From NCBI RefSeq assembly GCF_900155635.1, contig NZ_LT732540.1:1039994-1103993 (forward strand): 64,000 nucleotides of DNA, given 5' to 3'. The DNA comes from Olsenella urininfantis (GTDB lineage: Bacteria > Actinomycetota > Coriobacteriia > Coriobacteriales > Atopobiaceae). The position numbers and the translations under genes are program-made. A model generated the notes under the pieces. It saw only the letters and a program-made list of their open reading frames with translations. It was not told where the DNA came from and ran no database searches. Positions 18,940-28,354 of this stretch are shown one piece after another (within the stretch, counting starts at the first letter, position 1; each line of letters begins with the position of its first letter).

Positions 18940-21060
18940 ATGCAGAAGGCTTGGGAAGGTTTCGTTGGCGGCAACTGGGAGCACGAGGTAGACGTTCGTG
19001 ACTTCATCCAGAAGAACTATCGGCCCTATGACGGAGACGAGAGCTTCCTCGCCGGCCCCAGCGAGGCTACCAGCAGCCTCTGGGCGACGGTCATGGACCT
19101 CTTCGCGCAGGAGACCGCAAACGGCGGCGTCATCGACATGGACACCGACCTCGTCTCCACCATCACCAGCCATCCCGCCGGCTACATCGACCGCGAGCTC
19201 GAGAAGATCGTGGGCCTGCAGACCGACCGGCCCCTCAAGCGCGCCCTCATGGTCGACGGCGGCATCCGCATGGCTCAGGCGGCCTGCGAGAGCCACGGCT
19301 ATCATGTAAGCCCCAAAGTCGTTGACTTCTACACCAGGCGCCGCAAAACCCACAACGCGGGCGTGTTCGACGCCTACACCCCCGAGATGCGCGCCTGCCG
19401 CCACAGTCACATCATCACCGGCCTGCCTGACGCCTATGGCCGCGGCCGCATCATCGGCGACTACCGCCGCGTTGCCCTCTATGGCCTCGACTTCCTCATA
19501 GCCGAGAAGAAGGCCGAGAAGGACGGCACCCAGAAGCACATGACCGAGGCCGTCATCCGCCATCGCGAGGAGCTTGCCGAGCAGGCACGCGCGTTGGCGG
19601 AGCTCAAGGAGCTGGGCTTGATCTACGGGCTTGACCTGGCGCGCCCCGCCGAGACCTTCCAGGAGGCGGTGCAGTGGCTCTACATGGGATACCTTGCGGC
19701 CGTCAAGGAGCAGAACGGTGCCGCCATGTCCATCGGGCGCAACTCTGCCTTCCTGGACGCCTATGCCGAGCGCGACCTCAGGCGCGGCATCCTCACGGAG
19801 GAGCAGGCGCAGGAGATCATCGACCACCTCGTGATGAAGCTGCGCATGATCAAGTTCGCCCGCACGCCCGAGTACAACGAGCTCTTCTCGGGAGACCCCC
19901 AGTGGGTCACCGAGTCCATCGGCGGCATGGGCGTGGACGGTCGCCACATGGTCACCAAGACCAGCTTCCGACTCCTTCACACCCTGGAGAACATGGGAAC
20001 CAGCCCCGAGCCCAACCTCACGGTGCTCTGGAGCACGCGCCTGCCCGAGGCCTTCAAGCGCTACTGCGCCAAGATCTCCATCGCCACCAGCTCCATCCAG
20101 TACGAGAACGACGACCTCATGCGCGTCTACCACGGCGACGACTACGCCATCGCCTGCTGCGTCTCGTCCATGCGCATCGGCAAGGAGATGCAGTTCTTCG
20201 GGGCGCGCGCGAACCTGGCGAAGTGCCTCCTCTATGCCATCAACGGAGGGCGCGACGAGAAGACCGGCGAGCAGATCGGTCCCAAGTTCCGCCCGGTCGA
20301 GGGCGACTACCTCGACTACGACGACGTGGTGGAGAAGTACCGCGACATGATGGCGTGGCTCGCCGGCGTCTACGTGAACGCCCTCAACATCATCCACTAC
20401 ATGCACGACAAGTACTGCTACGAGCGCATCCAGATGGCCCTGCACGACGAGCACGTCCACCGCTGGTTTGCCACGGGCATCGCCGGCCTGTCCGTGGTCG
20501 CGGACTCCCTCTCGGCCATCAAGTACGGCAGGGTGCGCGTGGTGCGCGACGAGACGGGGCTTGTCACCGACTACGTCTGCGAAGGGGAGTTCCCCACCTA
20601 CGGCAACGACGACGACCGCGTGGACCAGATCGCCCACGACGTGGTGGAGGTCTTCATGAAGTACGTCCGCGAGACGGACACCTACCGCAAGGCCGTGCCC
20701 ACCACCTCCATCCTCACCATCACCTCCAACGTGGTCTACGGCAGCGCCACCGGCAACACCCCGGACGGCCGTCGCGCCGGGGAGCCCTTCGCGCCGGGAG
20801 CCAACCCCATGCACCGCAGGGACACCCACGGGGCCGTGGCGTCCCTCGCCAGCGTGGCCAAGCTCCCCTTCCGCGACGCCCAGGACGGCATCTCCAACAC
20901 CTTCTCCATCGTCCCGGGAGCCCTGGGCAAGGCAAGCGGCATGTTCCTCGATGAGATCGACCTGGGCGATGTGAGCCTGGACCTCAGCATCGAGAACGAG
21001 CCCGCCTGCGCCTGCTGCGCGGACGCCTCCGCCGCCGACGGCCTCTCGGACCGAAGCTAG
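18940..21060 (+). CDS. pflB: Pyruvate formate-lyase core, lacking the glycyl-radical domain
   Basis: Converts pyruvate and CoA to acetyl-CoA and formate in anaerobic metabolism. The 706-residue protein matches PflB from the N-terminus (GNWEHEVDVRDFIQKNYRPY) through the catalytic cysteine pair IACCVSSM (Cys406-Cys407) to FSIVPGALGK near residue 665. Normal PflB then continues into the glycyl-radical domain; here the chain ends instead with an unrelated tail (ASGMFLDEIDLGDVSLDLS, then a CACC-containing stretch). The radical glycine is encoded by the next gene, 45 bases downstream. The core itself is well conserved and shows no decay. AGGGAG precedes the ATG. Confidence 0.95.
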   Translation: MQKAWEGFVGGNWEHEVDVRDFIQKNYRPYDGDESFLAGPSEATSSLWATVMDLFAQETANGGVIDMDTDLVSTITSHPAGYIDRELEKIVGLQTDRPLKRALMVDGGIRMAQAACESHGYHVSPKVVDFYTRRRKTHNAGVFDAYTPEMRACRHSHIITGLPDAYGRGRIIGDYRRVALYGLDFLIAEKKAEKDGTQKHMTEAVIRHREELAEQARALAELKELGLIYGLDLARPAETFQEAVQWLYMGYLAAVKEQNGAAMSIGRNSAFLDAYAERDLRRGILTEEQAQEIIDHLVMKLRMIKFARTPEYNELFSGDPQWVTESIGGMGVDGRHMVTKTSFRLLHTLENMGTSPEPNLTVLWSTRLPEAFKRYCAKISIATSSIQYENDDLMRVYHGDDYAIACCVSSMRIGKEMQFFGARANLAKCLLYAINGGRDEKTGEQIGPKFRPVEGDYLDYDDVVEKYRDMMAWLAGVYVNALNIIHYMHDKYCYERIQMALHDEHVHRWFATGIAGLSVVADSLSAIKYGRVRVVRDETGLVTDYVCEGEFPTYGNDDDRVDQIAHDVVEVFMKYVRETDTYRKAVPTTSILTITSNVVYGSATGNTPDGRRAGEPFAPGANPMHRRDTHGAVASLASVAKLPFRDAQDGISNTFSIVPGALGKASGMFLDEIDLGDVSLDLSIENEPACACCADASAADGLSDRS

Positions 21061-21105
21061 CCCACGACGCCCAAGCCACACGACCATCTCGACGAAAGGA
21101 ATGAC

Positions 21106-21357
21106 ATGAAGACCTCAGACATCGCCCCCGAGCAGGTTGACAACCTCGTTGGCATGCTGGACGGATACGTTGAGCAGGGGGGGCATCACCTCAACGTGAA
21201 CGTCTTCACCAAGGACACCCTGCTCGACGCCCAGGCCCATCCCGAGAAGTACCCCCAGCTCACCATTCGCGTCTCTGGCTACGCCGTCAAGTTCAACTCT
21301 CTCACCAAGGAGCAGCAGGACGACGTAATCTCGCGCACCTTCCACGAGTCGCTCTAG
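21106..21357 (+). CDS. grcA: Stand-alone glycyl-radical domain of pyruvate formate-lyase
   Basis: An 83-residue protein corresponding to the C-terminal domain of Pfl[25 protein letters not shown] and the radical motif RVSGYAV (Gly58) are present, ending in [17 protein letters not shown] as in full-length enzymes. It has its own ribosome site (GAAAGGA) and ATG. Escherichia coli GrcA/YfiD is a similar free domain that rescues oxygen-damaged PFL; here the adjacent core lacks its own copy, so this small protein should be an obligate subunit. The activase gene follows at once, making a core-radical domain-activase operon. Confidence 0.93.
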   Translation: MKTSDIAPEQVDNLVGMLDGYVEQGGHHLNVNVFTKDTLLDAQAHPEKYPQLTIRVSGYAVKFNSLTKEQQDDVISRTFHESL

Positions 21358-21384
21358 GCCGTGGGCCCAAAGGACAACAACGCG

Positions 21385-22149
21385 ATGGAGGTGGACCCGC
21401 TCGCCGTGCGTGGGCGGGTCCACTCCGTTGAGAGCTTCGGCACCGTTGACGGGCCGGGACGGCGCATGGTGGTCTTCTGCCAGGGCTGCCCCCTGAGGTG
21501 CGCCTACTGCCACAACCCAGACACCTGGGACTTCGCGGGAGGCTCCGAGACGAGCGTCGCCGAGCTGCTCGAGCGCTTCGAGCGCAACCGGGCGTTCTAC
21601 CGCGGGGGCGGGCTCACCGTGAGCGGGGGCGAGCCGCTCGCGCAGCCGGAGTTCGCAGGCGCGCTCTTCCGGGCCGCCCACGAGAGCCCGAGGGGGCGCA
21701 TACACACCTGCCTGGACAGCTCGGGCGGCGCATGGGACCCATGCCGGCCAGAGCGCTTCGAGGAGCTTCTCGCCCACACGGACCTGGTGCTGCTGGACAT
21801 CAAGCACAGCGACCCCGCGGCGCACCGCTGGCTCTGCGGCGCCGACCAGGAAAGGATCCTGTCCTTCGCCGACGAGCTCTCCGCACGAAGGCTGCCCGTG
21901 CTCGTCCGTCACGTGGTGGTGCCGGGAATCACGGACTCTCCCCGCGAGCTTCGGGAGCTTGGCAGGCTCATCGCGCGCTGGGACAACGTGGTTGGGCTGG
22001 ACCTGCTCCCCTATCACACCATGGGCCTGCCCAAGTACGAGCGCCTGGGCATCCCCTGCCGCCTGAAGGACACTCCCCCCATGGAGGCCTCGCGCATGGG
22101 GGAGCTCCGCGAGCTGGTGCTGAGGGCCCGTGCCGACGAGAGGCGCTAG
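21385..22149 (+). CDS. pflA: Pyruvate formate-lyase activating enzyme (radical SAM)
   Basis: A 254-residue radical SAM enzyme that generates the glycyl radical on its partner using S-adenosylmethionine. The cluster motif CX3CX2C is seen in CPLRCAYC, preceded by FGTVDGPGRRMVVFCQG, and GGGLTVSGGEPLAQPEF is the family SAM-binding segment. The start at 21385 is preferred because AAAGGA lies ten bases upstream; an in-frame GTG at 21361 has no site. Its target here is presumably the separate glycyl-radical protein encoded just upstream. Its stop overlaps that of the convergent DAHP synthase gene in a shared CTAG. Confidence 0.95.
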   Translation: MEVDPLAVRGRVHSVESFGTVDGPGRRMVVFCQGCPLRCAYCHNPDTWDFAGGSETSVAELLERFERNRAFYRGGGLTVSGGEPLAQPEFAGALFRAAHESPRGRIHTCLDSSGGAWDPCRPERFEELLAHTDLVLLDIKHSDPAAHRWLCGADQERILSFADELSARRLPVLVRHVVVPGITDSPRELRELGRLIARWDNVVGLDLLPYHTMGLPKYERLGIPCRLKDTPPMEASRMGELRELVLRARADERR

Positions 22150-23174
22150 AGGCGCTCGGCCATGTCCAGCACGAGGAGCTCGGTCCTCTCCCAGCCCAGG
22201 CAGGCATCCGTGATGGACTTGCCAAACACGCCGCCGCCCACTCCCTGCGCCCCGTCCACCAGGTAGGACTCCACCATGAAGCCACGGAAGAGGCCTGCGA
22301 CGACCTGGCTGCGGCTCACGCTGTCGAGCACCTCGTTGACGATGCGCATCTGCTCCAGCGGCCTCTTGCCCGAGTTGTCATGGTTGCAGTCGATGAGCAC
22401 GGCGGGGTTGGCGTAGCGCGGCGAGACGTACCGCTCTGCCAGGCGCTCCAGGTACTCGAAGTGGTAGTTGGGGTAGTTGAGGCCGTCCGAGCCCGTGTAG
22501 CCGCGCAGCAGCGCATGGGCCAGCGGGTTTCCCGTGGTCTCGACCTCCCAGTTTCGATAGATGAAGGTCTGCGGGGCCTGTGCGGCGAAGATCGAGTTGA
22601 GCATCACCGCCGTGGACCCGCTCGTGGGGTTCTTCATGCCCACCGGCACGGGAATCCCGCCGGCAACCAGGCGATGCTCCTGGTTCTCAACCGAGCGCGC
22701 GCCCACGGCAACGTAGCTCAAAAGGTCGACGAGGTACTGGTAGTTGGAGGGATAGAGCATCTCGTCGGCCGTGAACATGCCCGTCTCCTCCACCACGCGC
22801 AGGTGCATGCGGCGGATGGCCTTGATGCCCTCCAGGAGGTCGGGATCGCCCTCGGGCGTTGGGTTGTGCAGGAGCCCCTTGTAGCCGGTGCCCTTGGTGC
22901 GGGGTTTGTTGGTGTAGACGCGTGGCACCAGCAGGAGCTTCTCGGCAACGCGCTCCTGCAGGCGGGCCAGGCGGCACACGTACTCCAAGACCGAGTCCTC
23001 GCGGTCCGCGGAGCAGGGGCCCACCACCAGCAGGTGACGGCCGCTCTCGCCGCGGATGATGGCCGCAAGCTCCGCGTCGAAGCCCTGCTTGCGCGCGGCC
23101 ATGCCGGCCGAGAGGGGCATCTCCTCACGGATCTCCTGGGGAATGGGCAGGCGACGCCTGAAGCTCATGGACAT
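22146..23174 (-). CDS. aroF: 3-deoxy-7-phosphoheptulonate (DAHP) synthase, class I
   Basis: The first enzyme of the shikimate pathway, condensing phosphoenolpyruvate with erythrose 4-phosphate. The 342-residue length and motifs fit the AroF/G/H class: LVVGPCSADRED near residue 50, KNPTSGSTAVMLNSI (about 185) and IDCNHDNSGKRP (about 265). I cannot tell which aromatic amino acid regulates it, so the symbol names only the class. GGAGG is six bases before the ATG at 23174. It is a single gene, convergent with pflA, and the two stop codons overlap. Confidence 0.93.
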   Translation of the reverse strand: MSMSFRRRLPIPQEIREEMPLSAGMAARKQGFDAELAAIIRGESGRHLLVVGPCSADREDSVLEYVCRLARLQERVAEKLLLVPRVYTNKPRTKGTGYKGLLHNPTPEGDPDLLEGIKAIRRMHLRVVEETGMFTADEMLYPSNYQYLVDLLSYVAVGARSVENQEHRLVAGGIPVPVGMKNPTSGSTAVMLNSIFAAQAPQTFIYRNWEVETTGNPLAHALLRGYTGSDGLNYPNYHFEYLERLAERYVSPRYANPAVLIDCNHDNSGKRPLEQMRIVNEVLDSVSRSQVVAGLFRGFMVESYLVDGAQGVGGGVFGKSITDACLGWERTELLVLDMAERL

Positions 23175-23276
23175 GGGATGCCTCCGAAGCAGAGCGTGGG
23201 ATATGGTCCTGGTCGATGTGGGGCATTATGACACGAGCCGGCAACGCCGCGGCGCTCGCATTGGTCAGGGGCCTCG

Positions 23277-25121
23277 CTACACCAACGCGCCAAGAACCCA
23301 GTGCAGCCAGCGGAGCGATGCGGGCTCGCCCGCGTAGGCCTCCATTGCCGCCCTTGCCATCTCCACGTCGTCCGTGATGATGTTGTCCGCCCCGTTCGAG
23401 ATGGCACGGCTCACGGTCTCGGGGCTGTTCGCGGTCCAGACGAGCACCTCCTTGCCATGCTGGTGCAGGTAGCGCACGAAGGGCCGGGTAGCGCTGGTCC
23501 CCTCTATCGAGAAGCAGTCTGCGGCATCAAGCTGGCACACGTCGCCGTAGGCCAGCGTCATCACGTAGGCGCGCGGAATCTCTGGCGCCAGGTCGCGCAT
23601 GCGAAGCAGGGTGGAGTAGGACATGGACGTCACCATGCAGCCCCGCTCGTAGCCCGACTCCCTGAGCAGGGCCGCGGTGGTCTCCTCGAGCCGTCTCTCG
23701 TGACCCGTGGGCTTGAGCTCTATGTTGAGGCGCACGCCCCTCTCCTTGGCCCATGCGAGCACCTCCGAGAGCAGCGGGTAGCGCACGCCTGCAAACTCCG
23801 GCGAGAGATGCGAGCCCGCGTCCAGCTGGCGGATCTCGTCCATGGTCAGCTCCCAGGCGCACTTGTCCACTCCCGAGATGCGCCTGAGCCTGCTGTCATG
23901 GCTCACAAAGAGCACGCCGTCGGCGCTCTGCTGCACATCCAGCTCGATCCAGTCGGCCCCGCGCTCGAAGGCGGCCTGAAAGGCGGGCAGGGTGTTCTCC
24001 GGGAAGTCCCTTGGGGAGCCACGATGGGCGCTCACCTGCACCTGGGGCTGCACGTGGGAGCCCCTCTCCCAGGGAAGTCCCCCCTCGTCCACAGACCCGA
24101 TGGCCGCGGTGCCCACGCCCGCCAGGAGCAGCCAGACGCCCAGAAGCGCCAGAACGCGCGCCGCGCCTCGGCACCGGTCCCTCCCGTGCCGCGAGCCCTC
24201 CTGGGGCAGCCCCACCGCAGGCGCCAGCTCGCCGCGCTCCTCAAGGCGCCTCCACCAACGCACGCTCACGCAGGCAAACCCCGCCGCCCCAGAGAGGCAG
24301 ACCGAAAGGCTCGCCACGGCCAGGGCTGGAAGGGCGAGAAACACCAGCGCGAACGAGAGGAGCGGGCCATCCAGGGGAAGGATCCTCTCGGCAAGCAGCA
24401 CCAGAAGGAGCAATGAGAGAACCGCAAGGCCCGCCAGCACCATCAGCCCCAGCTGCAGGAGGGCGATGGACACGAGGTCTGCGATCAGGTGCCTGCGCGT
24501 CAGCTCCTGGGAGCGCGCCACCGAGGACGTGAAGCTCCGGCCCTCCAGCACGAAGGCATGGAAGACGAATATCCAGCGCATGAGCAGCGCGCCAGCCAGG
24601 ACGCCGATGACCACCGCGGCTGCCGACAAGAGCAGGCTGGTGCTGACAAACTCCTCCACGAACTCCGGAAGCGCCACGTAGCGCACGACGCCCGAGGAGA
24701 GCGAGAGGTTGAGCAGGGGCACCAGGAGCAGGGCGTAGAGGGGCAGGAGCGCGTTGCGAGGCAGAAGGCAGCACAGCGCCCTGGGCAGCGCGTACCCCAT
24801 GGCAGCGCGCACGCTCACCCGCTCTCCCGCGCGCGAGCTCTCCAGCATCACCAGCACCACGGAAACCTCGAAGACCGTAAGCGCGCAGAGCAGCAGGAGC
24901 ACCAGCGCCGCCCCCGCGACAACCACTGGCTGCAAGGCAAAGGAGGAGACGTTCTCCCAGCTCAGAAACGTGAAGCCCGTAAGGTGCATGGCAAGGTCGA
25001 GCAGCAGCCTGAGCGCTGGCCCCAAAAGGGCCGCGCACGAGAGGCGAAACGCCAGCTCGAAGCACACGAGCGGTCGCAGGTTGGCAAGCAGCAGGCGCGC
25101 GGTGCGCAGCAGGGTCCTCAT
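23277..25121 (-). CDS. Membrane glycerophosphodiester phosphodiesterase
   Basis: A 614-residue protein in two parts. The N-terminal about 320 residues hold six to eight membrane helices of the GDPD membrane-domain family. After one further helix, an extracellular GDPD catalytic domain (about residues 360-600) shows [14 protein letters not shown] with the catalytic His-Arg, [13 protein letters not shown] with the metal-binding Glu/Asp and LFVSHDSRL with the second His. It hydrolyses glycerophosphodiesters, perhaps from lipoteichoic-acid-like polymers or phospholipid turnover. The start at 25121 is supported by GGAGGG; a longer frame start at 25208 lacks a site. Confidence 0.9.
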   Translation of the reverse strand: MRTLLRTARLLLANLRPLVCFELAFRLSCAALLGPALRLLLDLAMHLTGFTFLSWENVSSFALQPVVVAGAALVLLLLCALTVFEVSVVLVMLESSRAGERVSVRAAMGYALPRALCCLLPRNALLPLYALLLVPLLNLSLSSGVVRYVALPEFVEEFVSTSLLLSAAAVVIGVLAGALLMRWIFVFHAFVLEGRSFTSSVARSQELTRRHLIADLVSIALLQLGLMVLAGLAVLSLLLLVLLAERILPLDGPLLSFALVFLALPALAVASLSVCLSGAAGFACVSVRWWRRLEERGELAPAVGLPQEGSRHGRDRCRGAARVLALLGVWLLLAGVGTAAIGSVDEGGLPWERGSHVQPQVQVSAHRGSPRDFPENTLPAFQAAFERGADWIELDVQQSADGVLFVSHDSRLRRISGVDKCAWELTMDEIRQLDAGSHLSPEFAGVRYPLLSEVLAWAKERGVRLNIELKPTGHERRLEETTAALLRESGYERGCMVTSMSYSTLLRMRDLAPEIPRAYVMTLAYGDVCQLDAADCFSIEGTSATRPFVRYLHQHGKEVLVWTANSPETVSRAISNGADNIITDDVEMARAAMEAYAGEPASLRWLHWVLGALV

Positions 25122-25287
25122 GCGCCTCCCTCCAGGCAAATCAGCTCTCGGTGACAGGCTGAGCCTAGCAGAACGCTCGGGCAACAAACAAAGAGCCCGC
25201 AGTGCCACACGCCAAGGACATCTCGCCGGGACGTGTGCCCGGCTCGCCTATCATGGGAGCGTACACTCACCGAGGCAAGGAGGAAGC

Positions 25288-26832
25288 ATGCCCTGCACCA
25301 CCATTCTGGTAGGCAAGAACGCCAGCTACGATGGGTCAACCATCATCGCACGCAACGAGGACTCCCCTTCCGGGCAGTTCAACGCCAAGCGCATGAGGGT
25401 GGTCCATCCCCAAGACCAGCCGAGGCACTACCGCTCCGTGCTGAGCCACGTTGAGATCGACCTGCCCGACAACCCCCAGCGATACACCTCCGTCCCCGAC
25501 GCGGACGGCAAGGAGGGCATCTGGGCCTCGGCCGGCATCAACGAGTCCAACGTGGCCATGTCCGCCACCGAGACCCTCACCTCGAACGAGCGCGTGCTAG
25601 GCGCGGACCCGCTGGTTGAGCTCGAGGCCGCGCGAGGGGTCGAGGGGGAGGAGGGCTACGTGCCCGAGCGTCCCGGCGGCATCGGAGAGGAGGACCTGGT
25701 AACGCTGGTCCTTCCCTACGTCAGGAGCGCGCGCGAGGGCGTCCGTCGCCTGGGGGCCCTCCTCGAGGAGTTTGGCACCTACGAGATGAACGGCATAGCA
25801 TTCAGCGACGTTGACGAGGTGTGGTGGCTGGAGACCGTGGGCGGACACCACTGGATCGCCCGCCGTGTGCCCGACGACTGCTACGTGACCATGCCCAACC
25901 AGCTGGGCATCGACGACTTCGACCTGGACGACGCCCTGGACAGCCAGCGCGACTTCATGTGCTCGGCTGACCTCGCGGAGTGGATGGACGCCAACCACCT
26001 GGACCTCACCCTTGACCTGGACCTCTGGGACGACGAGGGGGACGAGGCCGCGGAGGCGCCGCGTATCTTCAACCCGCGCGACGCCTTTGGCAGCCACTCT
26101 GACGCCGACCACGTCTACAACACGCCCCGCGCATGGTCCATGCACCGCTTCCTGGCGCCCCACGAGGGCTGGGAGGGCCCGGCCGCGGCCTGGGGGCCAG
26201 AGTCCGACGACATCCCCTGGTGCCTGATCCCCGAGCGCAAGGTCACCATAGAGGACGTGAAGTACGTCCTGTCCCTGCACTACCAGGGCACCGAGTTTGA
26301 CCCCTACGGCCACAAGGGCACGGAGGCGAGCCGCGGGGCCTACCGTCCCATCGGCATCAACCGCAACTGTCAGCTGGCCGTGCTGCAGATCAGCCCCAAC
26401 CTGCCCGAGAGCTGCCGCGCCATCCAGTGGATGGCGTTCGGCTGCAACGCCTTCAACGCGCTGGTGCCGCTCTTCGCCAACGTGGACGAGACGCCCGAGT
26501 ACCTCTCCAACACCAACGCCCACCACGTGAGCACCGAGAGCTTCTACTGGGCGAACCGCCTGGTGGCGGCCCTGGCCGACGCGCACTTCAACGACTGCGC
26601 GGCACATGTGGAGCGCTACCAGCTTGCCGTGGGCTCCAAGGGCCATGCGCTGGTGGCGAAGGCGTGCCGCGAGGCCGGGCAGCTCCCGTACGAGAAGGCC
26701 ACAGCCACGCTGCAGGAGGCCAACGCCCAGATCTCTGACATGCTCCGGGAGGAGACCGACGGGCTGCTGTCCAACGTGCTATACAGCGCCAGCATGGGCA
26801 TGCGGAACGCCTTCTCGCGCAGCGACGGCTAG
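25288..26832 (+). CDS. C69 family dipeptidase (PepD-like)
   Basis: A 514-residue peptidase of family C69. The N-terminal [13 protein letters not shown] places the nucleophile Cys at position 3, exposed after processing, followed by [12 protein letters not shown] as in Lactobacillus Pep[15 protein letters not shown] (about residue 190) and NCQLAVLQI (about 365) are other family segments. It cleaves dipeptides of broad specificity, supporting amino-acid use in a fermentative organism. No signal peptide is seen, so it is cytosolic. AGGAGG precedes the ATG and a GC-rich hairpin follows the stop. Confidence 0.92.
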   Translation: MPCTTILVGKNASYDGSTIIARNEDSPSGQFNAKRMRVVHPQDQPRHYRSVLSHVEIDLPDNPQRYTSVPDADGKEGIWASAGINESNVAMSATETLTSNERVLGADPLVELEAARGVEGEEGYVPERPGGIGEEDLVTLVLPYVRSAREGVRRLGALLEEFGTYEMNGIAFSDVDEVWWLETVGGHHWIARRVPDDCYVTMPNQLGIDDFDLDDALDSQRDFMCSADLAEWMDANHLDLTLDLDLWDDEGDEAAEAPRIFNPRDAFGSHSDADHVYNTPRAWSMHRFLAPHEGWEGPAAAWGPESDDIPWCLIPERKVTIEDVKYVLSLHYQGTEFDPYGHKGTEASRGAYRPIGINRNCQLAVLQISPNLPESCRAIQWMAFGCNAFNALVPLFANVDETPEYLSNTNAHHVSTESFYWANRLVAALADAHFNDCAAHVERYQLAVGSKGHALVAKACREAGQLPYEKATATLQEANAQISDMLREETDGLLSNVLYSASMGMRNAFSRSDG

Positions 26833-26863
26833 GCCCCGTCCCACGCGTTCTCGCCCCAACGAA

Positions 26864-26899
26864 GGCGGCCCGTCTCCGATCGCTCGGGGGCGGGCCGCC
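26864..26899 (+). terminator. Hairpin terminator after the C69 dipeptidase
   Basis: GGCGGCCCG (26864-26872) pairs with CGGGCCGCC (26891-26899) over an 18-base loop, followed by a short T run (ACTCTTT). It starts 31 bases after the dipeptidase stop. Confidence 0.65.
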
Positions 26900-26941
26900 A
26901 CTCTTTGCGGGCCAGCAGGCCGTGAGGCGGGAGACCCGTCA

Positions 26942-27015
26942 CCGCGAGAGGCGAGATGTGAGTAGATTTCCTCCCAAAACGACGGGGAAAGCTACACATA
27001 TCTCGCCTCTCGCGG
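26942..27015. repeat. Long inverted repeat between convergent genes
   Basis: CCGCGAGAGGCGAGA (26942-26956) is an exact reverse complement of TCTCGCCTCTCGCGG (27001-27015); after a two-base bulge four more pairs (TGTG/CACA) extend the stem to 19. The loop is 34 bases. It lies between the 3' ends of the dipeptidase and cell-wall hydrolase genes and may terminate the latter on the minus strand. Confidence 0.7.
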
Positions 27016-27042
27016 CAGGAACGGAGCGTAGCGCGAGAAGCC

Positions 27043-28221
27043 CTAACCCAGCGGGACCCCCATGCACCAGCCCCAGCGCGGGGTCACGGTGCCGCCGTAA
27101 TAGCTTATCCAGCTGCTGACGCTGCTGCTGCGAATGAAGCCCACGTTGTCCATCACGGTGCCGCCACCCACGTAGATGCCCACGTGGCCATAGATCTGGC
27201 CTGCGGCGGAGTAGGGGTAGGACGAGACGGCGATGATCATGCCGGGCTGCAGGTTGGAGAGGTTGGAGCTCGTGCACCAGGCGTTGTACATGTCGCAGGC
27301 ATTGCCGCCGGGATACCCGAAGCCGGCGGCCTGGAAGACCTGTGAGACCCACATGGCGCACCAGCCGGGACCAGGGGACCCCACGGCGTGGCAGGCGTTG
27401 ATGACGGCCTGCTGGGAGCCGCTGCCGGCCCCTCCTCCGCTCAGGTTGCCCGAGACGCCCGGGCCGCCTCCTGCGCCGGTGTTGGCCGCTGCCGCCGCGG
27501 CTGCGGCGGCCTCCTCCTGGCGGCGCTTCTCCTCCGCCTGCGCCTGAAGCGCGGAGTCGCGCTGGGCCATGAGGTCCTTCATCTGCTGGCTAAGGCCCGA
27601 CAGGATCTTCTGGACCTCCTCCTGCTTGGCCTGCATGGCGCCCATCTGGTCCTGCTGGGCCCGCGAGAGCTTCTCCAGCTCTGCCTTCTGGCCCTCAAGC
27701 TGCGCCTTCTCACCACTCAGCCGCTCCTTGAGACCCTTGACCTCATCGATCATGGAGCGGTCCCTCTCGGAGACCTTGTCAAGGTAGTAGATGCTCGAGC
27801 TGAGCTCCTCCAGGCTGGTGGAGTTGAGCAGGATGGAGAGCATGTCGTTTCCACCGGTCTTGTAGGCGCTGGACATGCGCTTCGAGAGAAGGCCCTGCTT
27901 CTCCTCCAGGTCGGCCTGGGTCTTGTCGATCTGGGCCTGGGTCTTGTCGATCTTGCCCTGGGTGGACTCGACCTCGTCGAGCGTCTTGGCGTGCTCGGCG
28001 GCAAGCGCTGAGTAGTCCTTGGCGATCTGGTCGAGCTGGGCCTGGACGGAGTCGAGCTCGGACTGGGCGGCCGCAAGGTCCGCCTCTGCCTTCGCCACGT
28101 CCTGCGCCGTGTCTGCCCAGGTGGAGCGGGGGCTCAGGCCAAGACCCGCCATGGCCACGGAAAGGCCGCCAAACATGAGCTTGAGCGCGTTGCGGCGCGA
28201 GATGCTGTCTGTATGAGGCAC
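27043..28221 (-). CDS. Secreted coiled-coil protein with NlpC/P60- or CHAP-like domain
   Basis: A cell-wall hydrolase of about 392 residues. The GTG at 28221 is preferred (AGGGGAT upstream); the longer frame to 28350 has no support. The N-terminus SISRRNALKLMFGGLSVAMA looks like a twin-arginine signal ending near TWADT. Residues about 35-240 form a long coiled coil of the CwlO/RipA type (many Gln/Lys/Asp heptads), then an Ala-run and Gly/Ser linker. The last 120 residues are a papain-like domain with Cys in GPGWCAMWVSQ and His in IYGHVGIYVGGG. It probably cuts peptidoglycan cross-links, with the coiled coil controlling activity. A clear promoter lies upstream. Confidence 0.87.
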   Translation of the reverse strand: MPHTDSISRRNALKLMFGGLSVAMAGLGLSPRSTWADTAQDVAKAEADLAAAQSELDSVQAQLDQIAKDYSALAAEHAKTLDEVESTQGKIDKTQAQIDKTQADLEEKQGLLSKRMSSAYKTGGNDMLSILLNSTSLEELSSSIYYLDKVSERDRSMIDEVKGLKERLSGEKAQLEGQKAELEKLSRAQQDQMGAMQAKQEEVQKILSGLSQQMKDLMAQRDSALQAQAEEKRRQEEAAAAAAAAANTGAGGGPGVSGNLSGGGAGSGSQQAVINACHAVGSPGPGWCAMWVSQVFQAAGFGYPGGNACDMYNAWCTSSNLSNLQPGMIIAVSSYPYSAAGQIYGHVGIYVGGGTVMDNVGFIRSSSVSSWISYYGGTVTPRWGWCMGVPLG

Positions 28222-28281
28222 GATATCCCCTGTTCGGTCCGAATGCGCTGCGAGTGCGCGGGCGCAGGAGCGTTCCTTAGC

Positions 28282-28311
28282 ATAGTACTCGCTCGAAGCC
28301 CTTGCGTCCAA
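28282..28311 (-). promoter_or_regulatory. Promoter of the cell-wall hydrolase gene
   Basis: On the minus strand TTGGAC (28306-28311) and TACTAT (28282-28287) are 18 bases apart, about 60 bases upstream of the GTG at 28221. Confidence 0.55.
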
Positions 28312-28354
28312 ACGCCACCAGTGGCCTTCACATGCCTTAGACGAGACCAAAGCG

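Noticed and set aside
18850..21087. 745-codon frame opposite pflB
   Set aside because: Antisense of a strongly conserved enzyme; no protein-like features of its own.
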